A stretch of DNA of 7,899 nt from Bacillota bacterium. Lineage in GTDB: Bacteria; Bacillota; Clostridia; Lachnospirales; Lachnospiraceae. Location: NCBI GenBank assembly GCA_023387655.1, contig JAEWHR010000202.1, positions 1 to 7,899 on the forward strand, given 5' to 3'. A program made the translations under genes and the position numbers. The stretch's first letter is position 1. Every line of letters begins with the position of its first letter. Under the pieces are notes generated by a model. The model had not been told where the DNA came from, did not search any database, and worked only from the letters and a program-made list of their open reading frames with translations. Of the stretch, positions 1 to 6,191 are shown one piece after another.

Positions 1-280
1 TAAGTGCAAGAATTGGCTTTGCAAATATAACCATACCAAGAAGTGCACCAATTACAAAAGGAATCAATACTTTCAGTGATTTCTTTGGTTGTTGAAAAAA
101 ACTACTAACAGATGTTATTAGTGAATCGTATATTCCAAGTAACATTGCCATTGTTCCACCACTTACTCCTGGTACAAGCATGGAACCGCCGACAATTACT
201 CCTTTTCCTCCATCTTTCACAACGTTTTTAGCGAAACTTGTCTTATTATCCTGTTTGGATTCTTCCTTTTGATTCTCCAT
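1..280 (-). CDS. DUF368 family polyprenyl-phosphate transporter (PopT-type), N-terminal part only
   Basis: Integral membrane protein cut by the left window edge; 93 codons are visible. After a charged cytoplasmic leader (about residues 1-22, MENQKEESKQDNK...) comes the family signature GGSMLVPGVSGGTMAMLLGIYD at about residues 31-52, followed by a hydrophobic segment at about 71-93. The glycine-rich PGVSGGT block is the hallmark of DUF368. Members of this family (PopT) were shown to carry undecaprenyl phosphate back across the cytoplasmic membrane so that the lipid carrier can be reused for peptidoglycan and other wall polymers; assigning this role here is by family membership. The start is well supported: AGGAGG lies at 286-291, five bases before the ATG at 280. 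A TATAAT box lies upstream at 345-350. It is probably its own transcription unit, separated from secDF by about 350 bases and a hairpin. The family is recognised from its N-terminus alone. Confidence 0.85.
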   Translation of the reverse strand, partial: MENQKEESKQDNKTSFAKNVVKDGGKGVIVGGSMLVPGVSGGTMAMLLGIYDSLITSVSSFFQQPKKSLKVLIPFVIGALLGMVIFAKPILAL

Positions 281-344
281 ATCTACCTCCTAAAATCACT
301 CGCTTTTTACTAACGTACAATACCTTCGATCATAACCCCAATAT

Positions 345-373
345 ATTATAGTAACATTTCATATTTTTTACAG
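345..373 (-). promoter_or_regulatory. Candidate promoter of the DUF368 gene
   Basis: Reading the minus strand, a perfect TATAAT (-10) lies at 350-345 with CTGTAA, a poor -35 match (3 of 6), at 373-368; the spacer is 17 bases. Transcription would start near 338, giving a leader of about 58 bases that ends in the AGGAGG ribosome binding site at 291-286. The -10 carries most of the support. Confidence 0.4.
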
Positions 374-535
374 CAATGAATTGAGTTTAATCTTAACACT
401 ATATTAACAGACAAAAAAATTTATCACATTCACCTACAGCAATTCCCCCTCCTTAGAACGAGGCATCTGACTATACTTTATAAAAAATCTCATCATTATA
501 TAAGCAATAATAACATGTTTTCTCAATAATACAAA
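374..535. other. Gene-free AT-rich stretch
   Basis: No credible gene lies in this part of the 281-627 gap. On the minus strand there is a second TATAAT at 500-495, with TTGAGA 20 bases further upstream (526-521). That spacing is longer than a normal promoter allows, so I do not call it as one. A strong Shine-Dalgarno-like run, AAGGAGGGGG, lies on the minus strand at 454-445, but no usable start codon opens a reading frame behind it. The stretch may be decayed sequence between secDF and the DUF368 gene. Confidence 0.5.
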
Positions 536-601
536 GTGGGTACAATGAAAATCTTTCAAAGAAATCAATTCGCTTCTAAGAATTATTTTGATTGTACCCA
601 C
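536..601 (-). terminator. Large hairpin after secDF, possible terminator
   Basis: Perfect 11-base arms GTGGGTACAAT (536-546) and ATTGTACCCAC (591-601) extend, after one mismatch, by five more A/T pairs to a 17-position stem. Inside the loop are smaller inverted repeats, CTTT-C-AAAG (553-561) and AATTC/GAATT around 568-585. The element begins 26 bases after the secDF stop, where a terminator is expected. On the minus strand it is followed by TTTGTATTATTG, a poor U-tract, and the loop is unusually large for an intrinsic terminator. It may instead be a 3'-end stabilising structure or a small dispersed repeat; the inverted repeat is certain, its role is not. Confidence 0.5.
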
Positions 602-627
602 AGTTATCTTGTTTTATTTTGAAGATT

Positions 628-2862
628 TTATGCTGATTTTTTTGTCAATCCTAACTTCTTCTCTTTTCTCTTCTCCCACATAGCCCACACTACGCCAGCT
701 ACACAAATAGAAGAATAACATCCACTAATTAAACCAAATAACATTGGTAAAGTAAAGACCATAATGGAATCAATACGAAAGATAATAGAAGCTATTAACA
801 TGATTAAAACACATACCGTAGTTGTAACTGAGCTATTCACAGAACGATGTAATGTCTGTGTATTACTCTCATTCATTAACTCTATTACATCTTGTTTTGG
901 ATTTTTTCTACGATTTTCTCGAACACGGTCAAAGATAACAATGGTATCATTAATCGAATAGCCGATGATTGTTAATACTACTGCAACAAAAGCATCATTT
1001 AATGGAATTCCAAATACAATAAATGCAAAAAATACAGTAATCACATCATGGACCAATGCAAGGGTTGCAGTAATACCAGTTGAAAGTCCTGAGAATCGTA
1101 TCCACACATAAATAATAATAAAAACAATAGACAGAACTACTGCAATTGACGCATTTTTTAATGCCTTTGCTCCAATATACGGTTCAACAACATAGGTTTG
1201 TGCAAGTTTTGCATCGAGTTCTCCAGAAATCCCTATCACTGCATCTGTAATCTTTTCTTGTTCTGCAACATTTAAACCACTTGTTCCAGCTAGAGTTATG
1301 ATAACACTACTAGAATCAGTGACAGTATCTTTTGTCACCTGAACAGTAATTGGACGATCTGTAATCTCTGCAACGGTAGAACGGACTGTTTCCGTATCAA
1401 CATTTCCAGAAATGGAATATTCCAAAACGGCACCACCTGTAAACTGTGTATCTAGATGAACTCCCCTTACAATAACTCCTACAATACCAATAATAAATAC
1501 AACACCGGAGATAAGTAAGAATATCCACTTATTCTGATAAATTCTTAGAACTTTTCTCTCTTTTACTTCACGGAAATATTTAGGCTTATGAAAACGATCC
1601 ATTTCGAGGAAAGATAACAAAATTGTCTTTGATAAAAATACACCAACTAAAACATTGACAATCATACCAATTAAAAGAGTATAGCCAAAGCTTAACATTG
1701 CTCCTGATCCAAAAATCATTAAGATTATTGCAACTACAGCCGTTGTTACATTTCCATCTAATACAGATGAAAAAGCATTTTTGTATCCATTATAAACAGC
1801 AGAGCGATAGGCTAGCCCTTTCTTCACCTCTTCTGAGATACGTTCGGATATAATAATATTAGCATCGACTGCCATACCAACAGAAAGTATAATACCTGCA
1901 ATACCTGGTAATGTCAGCGTATACTGTGGTACTGAGATTGCTAGTAATTGTAACACCATCTGTAATATAAGTACAATACAGGCTACAAATCCTGGTAATT
2001 TATACAATCCAATCATGAAAATACATACAAATATAAATGCACAAGCACCTGCAGCTAACATTACATTAAGCGCATTACTTCCTAAGGTAGGACTTATGGT
2101 TCGGAAACTTGAAGTAGTCAAAGAAAATGGTAGTGCTCCTGCATTGATCTTTTCTGCCAAGCTTTTAGCAGCATCAAAACTCTCTATGTTATCAATGATT
2201 GCTTTTCCACCAGAAATTTTACTCTTTACATAAGGGGATGAAATTAACTCGTCATCCATGTAAATGCTCATCTGCTTGTTAATTAACTTTCCTGTAGCTT
2301 CTTCAAATAACTTTGCACCTTCATTATCAAAAGTCAACTCTACAACATACTTTGCTAATACATCCGTAGTTATTCGCCTAGCCGCACTATTCACTATGTG
2401 TTTACCGTCAATCAAGATATTACCTTGTGGATCACGAAAACTTAGTTGGGCCATTTCTCCAATCTCTTGGATTGCCTGTTCTGGATTATAGTCCTTCTCA
2501 TCTGACTTCCATGGGAATCGTACTATAATGTAACCGCCTTCTTTATCTACCGTTACTTCTCGATCCGTAATATACTTATTATCAAGTCGGATTTCTATAA
2601 TGTTTCTAGCACTTTCTAATTCTGCAGCTGTCGCTTTTCTGTTAAGTCCTTGTGGTTCAAAGATTGCTTCCACACCACCACGAATATCAATACCAAAGCG
2701 CATTTTCTGAACGCTTTTAAAATTATCTCCTAAGCCGAAAATAGCCAACAAAACAGAGGCTATAATAATTGCGATACATGCAAAGAGCGTACCTTTTCCA
2801 TGACGAATTTTTCTCGTCGTCTTGTTTTTATTGGTTGAAAATGTATCCTTATAATTTGACAT
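628..2862 (-). CDS. secDF: Fused protein-export membrane protein SecDF
   Basis: SecDF is the accessory part of the Sec translocon; it uses the proton motive force to pull secreted proteins across the cytoplasmic membrane and release them outside. The 744-residue protein joins the SecD and SecF halves in one chain, as in Bacillus subtilis and many Firmicutes. SecD half: first membrane segment at about 26-45, FGIDIRGG at 56-63, the extracytoplasmic P1 domain to about 262, then five membrane segments to about 418. The fourth segment carries GMAVDAN (329-335) with the proton-path Asp333. SecF half: membrane segment at 446-466, LDTQFTGGA (470-478), the P4 domain to about 565, then five segments including GYSINDTIVIFDR (634-646, Asp639) and the LHRSVNSS block with Arg673. 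The Asp and Arg residues match those needed for proton-driven function in characterised SecDF. The start is supported by GAGG six bases upstream. Length is normal and I see no damage. It follows the small membrane protein gene by 43 bases, probably in one transcript. yajC is not in this window. Confidence 0.97.
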   Translation of the reverse strand: MSNYKDTFSTNKNKTTRKIRHGKGTLFACIAIIIASVLLAIFGLGDNFKSVQKMRFGIDIRGGVEAIFEPQGLNRKATAAELESARNIIEIRLDNKYITDREVTVDKEGGYIIVRFPWKSDEKDYNPEQAIQEIGEMAQLSFRDPQGNILIDGKHIVNSAARRITTDVLAKYVVELTFDNEGAKLFEEATGKLINKQMSIYMDDELISSPYVKSKISGGKAIIDNIESFDAAKSLAEKINAGALPFSLTTSSFRTISPTLGSNALNVMLAAGACAFIFVCIFMIGLYKLPGFVACIVLILQMVLQLLAISVPQYTLTLPGIAGIILSVGMAVDANIIISERISEEVKKGLAYRSAVYNGYKNAFSSVLDGNVTTAVVAIILMIFGSGAMLSFGYTLLIGMIVNVLVGVFLSKTILLSFLEMDRFHKPKYFREVKERKVLRIYQNKWIFLLISGVVFIIGIVGVIVRGVHLDTQFTGGAVLEYSISGNVDTETVRSTVAEITDRPITVQVTKDTVTDSSSVIITLAGTSGLNVAEQEKITDAVIGISGELDAKLAQTYVVEPYIGAKALKNASIAVVLSIVFIIIYVWIRFSGLSTGITATLALVHDVITVFFAFIVFGIPLNDAFVAVVLTIIGYSINDTIVIFDRVRENRRKNPKQDVIELMNESNTQTLHRSVNSSVTTTVCVLIMLIASIIFRIDSIMVFTLPMLFGLISGCYSSICVAGVVWAMWEKRKEKKLGLTKKSA

Positions 2863-2905
2863 AACTTACCTCACTTTAATATGATTCTTCACTTAGTAAT
2901 TTCAA

Positions 2906-3283
2906 TTAATAACCTTTTTCCCCATCAATCTTATGGATATACGTTATCATATCTAACGATAGATTTTGGGTTTCTATAAATTTCTGACCGTTTTTTTGTA
3001 TACTATGTAAATTTGTTATAAAATACATCGTTTGACACAGTAAAAGACTTGTCCCAAAATCTACAATTTTCTTTTGATCGAAGTCATCTTCAAAGCAAAT
3101 ATTGTTATTATGCTGTGGAGAATTCTCCTTTTTATCATTGATTTCTTTCGATAAATCAGGCGATTTCTTATAGGATTTTCCAGACGAAAAAAAAGGATAT
3201 AGACTTCCATAAGGAGCAAATATCCCGCTAATTAAAAAGAAAGCCGTCAAGGCTGATGCTGTTATCTTATGTAATTGTAACAT
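2906..3283 (-). CDS. Small single-pass membrane or secreted protein of unknown function
   Basis: I do not recognise this 125-residue protein. It begins MLQLHKITAS and has one hydrophobic segment at about residues 7-25, shaped like an uncleaved signal or N-terminal anchor. No AxA cleavage site or lipobox is evident. The remainder is polar: a Lys/Ser/Asn-rich stretch (about 33-62, with a HNNN run), an acidic patch EDDFD (65-69), a more hydrophobic stretch at 73-92 (IVDFGTSLLLCQTMYFITNL) and a Lys-rich tail. Cysteines are at 63 and 83. A longer reading from an ATG at 3352 is possible, but that ATG has no ribosome binding site and overlaps a candidate -35 box. The ATG at 3283 follows AGGAGG by seven bases and is preferred. 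secDF starts 43 bases downstream with no terminator between, so the two are probably co-transcribed. The gene is credible; the function is open. Confidence 0.65.
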   Translation of the reverse strand: MLQLHKITASALTAFFLISGIFAPYGSLYPFFSSGKSYKKSPDLSKEINDKKENSPQHNNNICFEDDFDQKKIVDFGTSLLLCQTMYFITNLHSIQKNGQKFIETQNLSLDMITYIHKIDGEKGY

Positions 3284-3290
3284 TCCTACG

Positions 3291-3296
3291 CCTCCT
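3291..3296 (-). promoter_or_regulatory. Ribosome binding site that fixes the start of the small membrane protein
   Basis: AGGAGG on the minus strand, seven bases before the ATG at 3283. It decides between this start and the in-frame ATG at 3352, which has no comparable site upstream. Confidence 0.75.
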
Positions 3297-3323
3297 ATAG
3301 CGACCTCCCAAATATATACTGTA

Positions 3324-3352
3324 TATATATCACTTTCTTCTCTTAGGGACAA
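3324..3352 (-). promoter_or_regulatory. Candidate promoter of the small protein-secDF unit
   Basis: On the minus strand, TTGTCC (3352-3347) is followed after 17 bases by TATATA (3329-3324), four of six consensus matches at each box. The -10 sits in an alternating TA run, so its register could shift by two bases. Transcription would begin near 3317, leaving about 34 bases to the ATG at 3283. The 98 bases from here to the greA stop hold no convincing terminator, so read-through from greA is also possible. Confidence 0.4.
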
Positions 3353-3450
3353 TCTTTCTTGTCTATCCTTAGCATAATCTTAACAAATTTAAAAAAGAAA
3401 TATATAAACCCAGTAAGAAAATAAAACATCCAAAGCATGTAATCACTATA

Positions 3451-3954
3451 TTAATAACTTCTTATTCTGTCATTACTATCGTCTGTTGTCTTATCAATAG
3501 CTTTGATTATAACATGATATCCATAATCTTCTTTTACCTTAACATAAACTCTATCTCCTACTTTATGGCCTAGAATTGCTTTCCCAAGAGGAGATTCGAT
3601 ACTAATTAATCCATGCAATGAATTCTCTCGAACAGTGGTTATTAACTTATACTTCTCAGTTTCATCCTCTTCCTCAAAATAAATTGAAACTGTATTATTA
3701 ATCCCTACTTCATCTTCTGTTGAATGATCTTCTATAACTTCAGCTGTTTTTATCATTCTTTCAAGGTACCTAATTCTACTTTCATTCTTATTCTTATCTT
3801 TTTTCGCAGCATAGTACTCAAAATTTTCACTTAGGTCACCATGTGCCCTCGCTTCCTTCACTGCTTCAATGGCCTCTTTACGTACAACGAGTTTACGGTA
3901 TTCTATTTCCTCTTGCATTTTTTCTATATCACTCTTTGTTAATTTATTATACAT
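3451..3954 (-). CDS. greA: GreA/GreB family transcription elongation factor
   Basis: Gre factors enter the secondary channel of RNA polymerase and stimulate cleavage of backtracked RNA, rescuing stalled elongation complexes. The 167-residue protein shows both family domains. The N-terminal antiparallel coiled coil (about 1-75) has the tip motif ARAHGDLSENFEYYAAK at 35-51; Asp40 and Glu43 correspond to the two acidic tip residues needed for cleavage. The C-terminal FKBP-like domain carries ISIESPLGKAILGHKVGDRVYV at 117-138. Two departures from a housekeeping GreA are visible: NFEYYAAK in place of the common NAEYDAAK, and a polar tail of about 14 residues that makes the protein slightly longer than the usual 158 or so. 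It may therefore be a paralogue rather than the only GreA of the cell. GAGG lies seven bases before the ATG. The upstream region is unusually structured (hairpins at 4003-4048 and 4094-4134). Confidence 0.92.
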   Translation of the reverse strand: MYNKLTKSDIEKMQEEIEYRKLVVRKEAIEAVKEARAHGDLSENFEYYAAKKDKNKNESRIRYLERMIKTAEVIEDHSTEDEVGINNTVSIYFEEEDETEKYKLITTVRENSLHGLISIESPLGKAILGHKVGDRVYVKVKEDYGYHVIIKAIDKTTDDSNDRIRSY

Positions 3955-3975
3955 ATTAACCTCATTTCCAGCGCG

Positions 3976-4100
3976 TTAGCACCACTTAATCACGATAATA
4001 ACTTTGTGCACAAACACAAATTATGTGTGAAACAATCTTTTTTCACACTCTCTTCACGATGGTTTCCTTAAGCTTAATACCACTTTAGTAACGATAGGAC
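3976..4100 (-). repeat. Imperfect direct repeat pair upstream of greA
   Basis: Two copies of about 27 bases lie at 3976-4002 and 4074-4100 in the same orientation, 98 bases apart. Allowing one gap they match at about 21 of 28 positions. The best-kept parts are ACCACTT and ACGATA (plus-strand reading), or TATCGT and AAGTGGT on the transcribed strand. The copy nearer the zinc-transporter gene overlaps the 3' arm of the 4094-4134 hairpin. This could be a binding site present twice, an RNA duplication, or coincidence in AT-rich DNA. Confidence 0.35.
4003..4048 (-). promoter_or_regulatory. Overlapping alternative hairpins in the greA upstream region
   Basis: In minus-strand RNA, GTGTGAAA (4048-4041) can pair with TTTCACAC (4032-4025) across an 8-base loop. 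The same CACAC segment can instead pair forward: ACACA (4028-4024) with TGTGT (4018-4014) across five bases. Next to it is a perfect 12-base palindrome TTTGTGCACAAA (4003-4014). The first two pairings exclude each other, as in attenuator-like leaders. No U-tract follows either one, so this is not a simple terminator. The palindrome could also be a DNA operator. The inverted repeats are seen directly; regulation is inference. Confidence 0.35.
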
Positions 4101-4134
4101 GGATAAAAAACAACTTGTTCTTTAACCGCCCTAC
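4094..4134 (-). promoter_or_regulatory. Strong imperfect hairpin between the ZIP gene and greA
   Basis: Minus-strand RNA folds TAGGGCGG (4133-4126) onto CCGTCCTA (4102-4095) with one G-U pair, then a single U-U mismatch, then nine more pairs (4124-4116 with 4112-4104, one G-U) closing on a 3-base loop. That makes about 17 pairs in 41 bases, the most stable structure I see in the window. The G-U pairs form only in the minus-strand transcript, so that is the strand selected. It is followed by CGTTACTAAAG rather than a U-tract, so it does not look like an intrinsic terminator. It could be a 5' leader element of greA, a 3' structure of the ZIP transcript, or an RNase processing site. Confidence 0.45.
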
Positions 4135-4166
4135 AAAAACTGAAAGTATATTCTACTAGAATAATA

Positions 4167-4200
4167 GAATGGATAGTTTATTAATATTATAATTCCATCC
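4167..4200 (-). terminator. Weak candidate terminator of the ZIP gene
   Basis: In minus-strand RNA, GGATGGA (4200-4194) pairs with TCCATTC (4173-4167), seven pairs including one G-U, with an inner TTAT/ATAA stem. It starts 22 bases after the ZIP stop codon. The sequence after it (TATTATTCTAG) is U-rich but broken, so termination would be inefficient. Confidence 0.3.
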
Positions 4201-4221
4201 GATTATTCTTTTATCTCATCT

Positions 4222-4998
4222 TTAGGATAACGCAACATCAAGTATCATCATAATTAAAAATCCTAGTGCAAATCCAATGGTTGCTATATTGGAATGCTCT
4301 CCGGTAGATGCTTCCGGCAATAACTCTTCTACTACAACATAAATCATAGCACCTGCTGCAAAGGCTAATAAATATGGTAATATCGGTATAACAAAACTAG
4401 ATAATAAAATAGTAATTGCTGCCGCAATCGGTTCTACAATACCAGATATCATTCCATGTGAAAAAGCTTTACTCTTACTGCTTCCTTCACTCTTTAAAGG
4501 AAGTGATATGATTGCTCCCTCTGGAAAGTTTTGAATTGCGATACCAATGGCTAAGGCAATCGCACCTGCTAATGTAATATCGCTTTGATTCGTATAAAGT
4601 CCAGCAAATACAACACCAACTGCCATTCCCTCTGGAATATTATGAAGTGTTACTGCAAGTACAAGCATTGTTGACTTACTGAAAGAACTCTTTCTACCCT
4701 CTGGTTCTTTACTATTTATGTGCAAATGAGGTATAATGCGATCCATCATAAGCAAAAATAAAATTCCTAACGTAAACCCTATTGCAGCTGGTAAAAATGC
4801 AAATCGCCCCATCCCCTCTGACATATCAATCGCTGGGATTATAAGTGACCATACAGATGCTGCCACCATGACACCAGACGCAAACCCTAACAGAGATTTC
4901 TGCACCGATGCCTTTAGTTCATTCTTTAAGAAAAACACACACGCTGCACCGAGTGTTGTTCCTATAAACGGTATTAATATACCAAGTGTAATATACAT
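4222..4998 (-). CDS. ZIP family metal (zinc) transporter, GufA/ZupT-like
   Basis: ZIP proteins move zinc and other divalent metals across the membrane toward the cytoplasm. The 258-residue protein has the usual eight hydrophobic segments. The fourth contains HNIPEG (119-124) and the fifth QNFPEG (156-161). With Glu189 in GIVEP these supply the metal-site ligands (His119, Asn120, Glu123, Gln156, Asn157, Glu160, Glu189) at positions equivalent to the binuclear site of the Bordetella bronchiseptica ZIP. One equivalent Asp of that protein is Asn157 here, which ZupT-like members share. The loop between segments three and four holds a short HLH (91-93) in place of a long His-rich stretch. VVEELLPE (222-229) in a late segment is also typical. 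The start is supported by AAAGGAG seven bases upstream. It stands between the coiled-coil gene and greA, both over 130 bases away, so it is probably transcribed alone. I see no clear Zur or Fur box. The substrate is most likely zinc but not provable from sequence. Confidence 0.93.
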   Translation of the reverse strand: MYITLGILIPFIGTTLGAACVFFLKNELKASVQKSLLGFASGVMVAASVWSLIIPAIDMSEGMGRFAFLPAAIGFTLGILFLLMMDRIIPHLHINSKEPEGRKSSFSKSTMLVLAVTLHNIPEGMAVGVVFAGLYTNQSDITLAGAIALAIGIAIQNFPEGAIISLPLKSEGSSKSKAFSHGMISGIVEPIAAAITILLSSFVIPILPYLLAFAAGAMIYVVVEELLPEASTGEHSNIATIGFALGFLIMMILDVALS

Positions 4999-5084
4999 CT
5001 CTTAACTCCTTTCAATGTTTAGATATTAAAATTTTGAAGTATTCTATATGAATTCTAACTAGATAATATAAACTTCATAGATAA

Positions 5085-5100
5085 AACAACGATTCTTGTT
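5085..5100 (-). terminator. Weak candidate terminator of the coiled-coil gene
   Basis: On the minus strand AACAA (5100-5096), a 6-base loop and TTGTT (5089-5085) form a short A/T-only stem running into a T-rich stretch, TTATC. It lies 30 bases after the stop at 5131. Five pairs without a GC clamp is marginal. Confidence 0.25.
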
Positions 5101-5130
5101 AAATCTCTACTTTTATACACAATACATAAA

Positions 5131-6018
5131 TTATTCTAATTCAGATAACTTTTGCTCGATGGCTCTTTTCTCATTTCTAAGTGATGCTAACAAAGATGCA
5201 ACCTTATTTGAATAATTAGTTAATTCATTAATATTAGATGCAAGCTTATCACGAACACTCCAATCCGTAAAAATATTATCAAATGCTATATCAAAAAATC
5301 GAGTAGTACCATCGATTTGATTTATATTGGAATCAAACGCAATCTTAACATCCTTTAGTTCTTTTATCATACGATATGATGCAGACTGCAATTTTGAAAT
5401 AGTAGCATTTGCATTATCAATCTTATCATATTTTACAAGGTCAGAAATTAAGCCACCTTTAAAAAAAGTATCATAGGTAGCCCAAGATTTTGCGCTTTTA
5501 TATTGCTCTAACGCATTCTTTGCCAATTCATATGCTCTATTCGTTGCTGTAATTGCTTCTTCTAATTCTTTCTTTTGGGAATAGAGTTTCTTTCTAATCT
5601 CTTCTTCTTTTTGGGCTAACTCTATCCCTTCTGGATAATTGTTTCGTATTTCTTGCTTTTTAACTTTAAGCTCTTGCTCTTTCTTCTCTATCTCTTTTTG
5701 ATAGCGATTTATTTCTACTTTTAGATCATCAATAATTACGGTAAACTCATCATATTTTGCTTTTGCAGCAAGATATTCCTGAGTTTCTTTCTCATATTTC
5801 TCTTGATAACTTCCAGCTATTTTCTTTATTAAAGTTCCAATCGAGTTCTTCTCTAATTGCTTTACATCGTATTTTTCCCGATATAAGTCATCTGTATATT
5901 TCTCTAATTCTTTCTTTTTTATCTCTAATACTTGATCTTCCCTATACTTTCTTTGTTGTAAGACCTGTATTTCTTGCTCTATCTGCATTACTTCATGGCA
6001 AGCTTCTTGATAAGTCAA
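5131..6018 (-). CDS. Cytoplasmic coiled-coil protein of unknown function, TTG start
   Basis: The 295-residue protein (MTYQEACHEVMQIEQEIQ...) has no signal peptide or membrane segment. Residues about 10-55 and 72-175 are Glu/Lys/Gln-rich with heptad-like spacing and should form long coiled coils, with a short break near 58-70 (NSIGTLIKKIAGSYQ). A more conserved-looking, non-coil module follows: SAKSWATYDTFFKGGLISD at 175-193, then KYDKIDNA (196-203), FFDIAFDNIFTDW at 241-253 and a final helical segment. From memory, W-x-x-x-D-x-x-x-x-GG-L/M-I-S and F-x-DW blocks recur in uncharacterised bacterial coiled-coil proteins; I know no function for them. An ATG at 6042 would add eight residues but has no ribosome binding site, while AAAGGAGG at 6034-6027 lies inside that extension, eight bases before TTG at 6018. 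An adjacent TTG at 6021 is the alternative. It diverges from the glycoside hydrolase gene. A structural or scaffold role is plausible but unproven. Confidence 0.8.
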   Translation of the reverse strand: MTYQEACHEVMQIEQEIQVLQQRKYREDQVLEIKKKELEKYTDDLYREKYDVKQLEKNSIGTLIKKIAGSYQEKYEKETQEYLAAKAKYDEFTVIIDDLKVEINRYQKEIEKKEQELKVKKQEIRNNYPEGIELAQKEEEIRKKLYSQKKELEEAITATNRAYELAKNALEQYKSAKSWATYDTFFKGGLISDLVKYDKIDNANATISKLQSASYRMIKELKDVKIAFDSNINQIDGTTRFFDIAFDNIFTDWSVRDKLASNINELTNYSNKVASLLASLRNEKRAIEQKLSELE

Positions 6019-6026
6019 CAAAATAA

Positions 6027-6034
6027 CCTCCTTT
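6027..6034 (-). promoter_or_regulatory. Ribosome binding site that fixes a TTG start
   Basis: AAAGGAGG on the minus strand, eight bases before TTG at 6018 and five before the adjacent in-frame TTG at 6021. Because it lies within the frame opened by the ATG at 6042, translation from that ATG would read through its own best ribosome binding site. This makes TTG the likely start. Confidence 0.75.
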
Positions 6035-6121
6035 GTAAACATTTACATCATTAGTTTACCGTAAGTACTGTCTATTGTAAATATCAGATTCCAATATATT
6101 GTAGTTATTTTGGTAATACTC

Positions 6122-6149
6122 TTTATATCATTTTTAAATTCATTGAAAA
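6122..6149 (-). promoter_or_regulatory. Candidate extended -10 promoter of the coiled-coil gene
   Basis: On the minus strand TTTTCA (6149-6144), a 16-base spacer and TATAAA (6127-6122) preceded by TG at 6130-6129 form an extended -10 arrangement. Transcription would start near 6115, about 97 bases before the TTG start. Confidence 0.4.
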
Positions 6150-6191
6150 GTTTTACAAATCTTACACTTTGCTCGCCTCTTCCTTTATTCT

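Noticed and set aside
434..493. Nineteen-codon frame on the minus strand (MRFFIKYSQMPRSKEGELL)
   Set aside because: No ribosome binding site before its ATG, and the only strong ribosome-binding-like run lies within the frame.
764..961. Open frame on the plus strand inside secDF
   Set aside because: It lies wholly within the strongly supported secDF gene on the other strand and has no ribosome binding site or family resemblance.
2015..2491. Two open frames on the plus strand (2015-2233 and 2264-2491) inside secDF
   Set aside because: They are antisense to the SecD half of secDF; composition reflects that gene, with no independent support.
2906..3352. Longer form of the small membrane protein starting at 3352
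   Set aside because: No ribosome binding site, overlaps a candidate -35, and places the hydrophobic segment unusually deep. The ATG at 3283 with AGGAGG is better.
3972..3987. T-box-like sequence (AAGTGGT then GCG on the minus strand) just ahead of greA
   Set aside because: The T-box core needs GGTGGNACCGCG-like spacing, a following terminator and a long Stem I. Here the spacing is wrong, no terminator lies between it and the gene, and greA is not an amino-acid gene.
4736..5005. Open frame on the plus strand antisense to the ZIP gene
   Set aside because: Overlaps a gene with complete metal-site motifs; no ribosome binding site.
5757..6026. Open frame on the plus strand antisense to the coiled-coil gene
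   Set aside because: It mirrors the lysine- and glutamate-rich coiled coil, giving Leu/Ser/Phe-rich nonsense.
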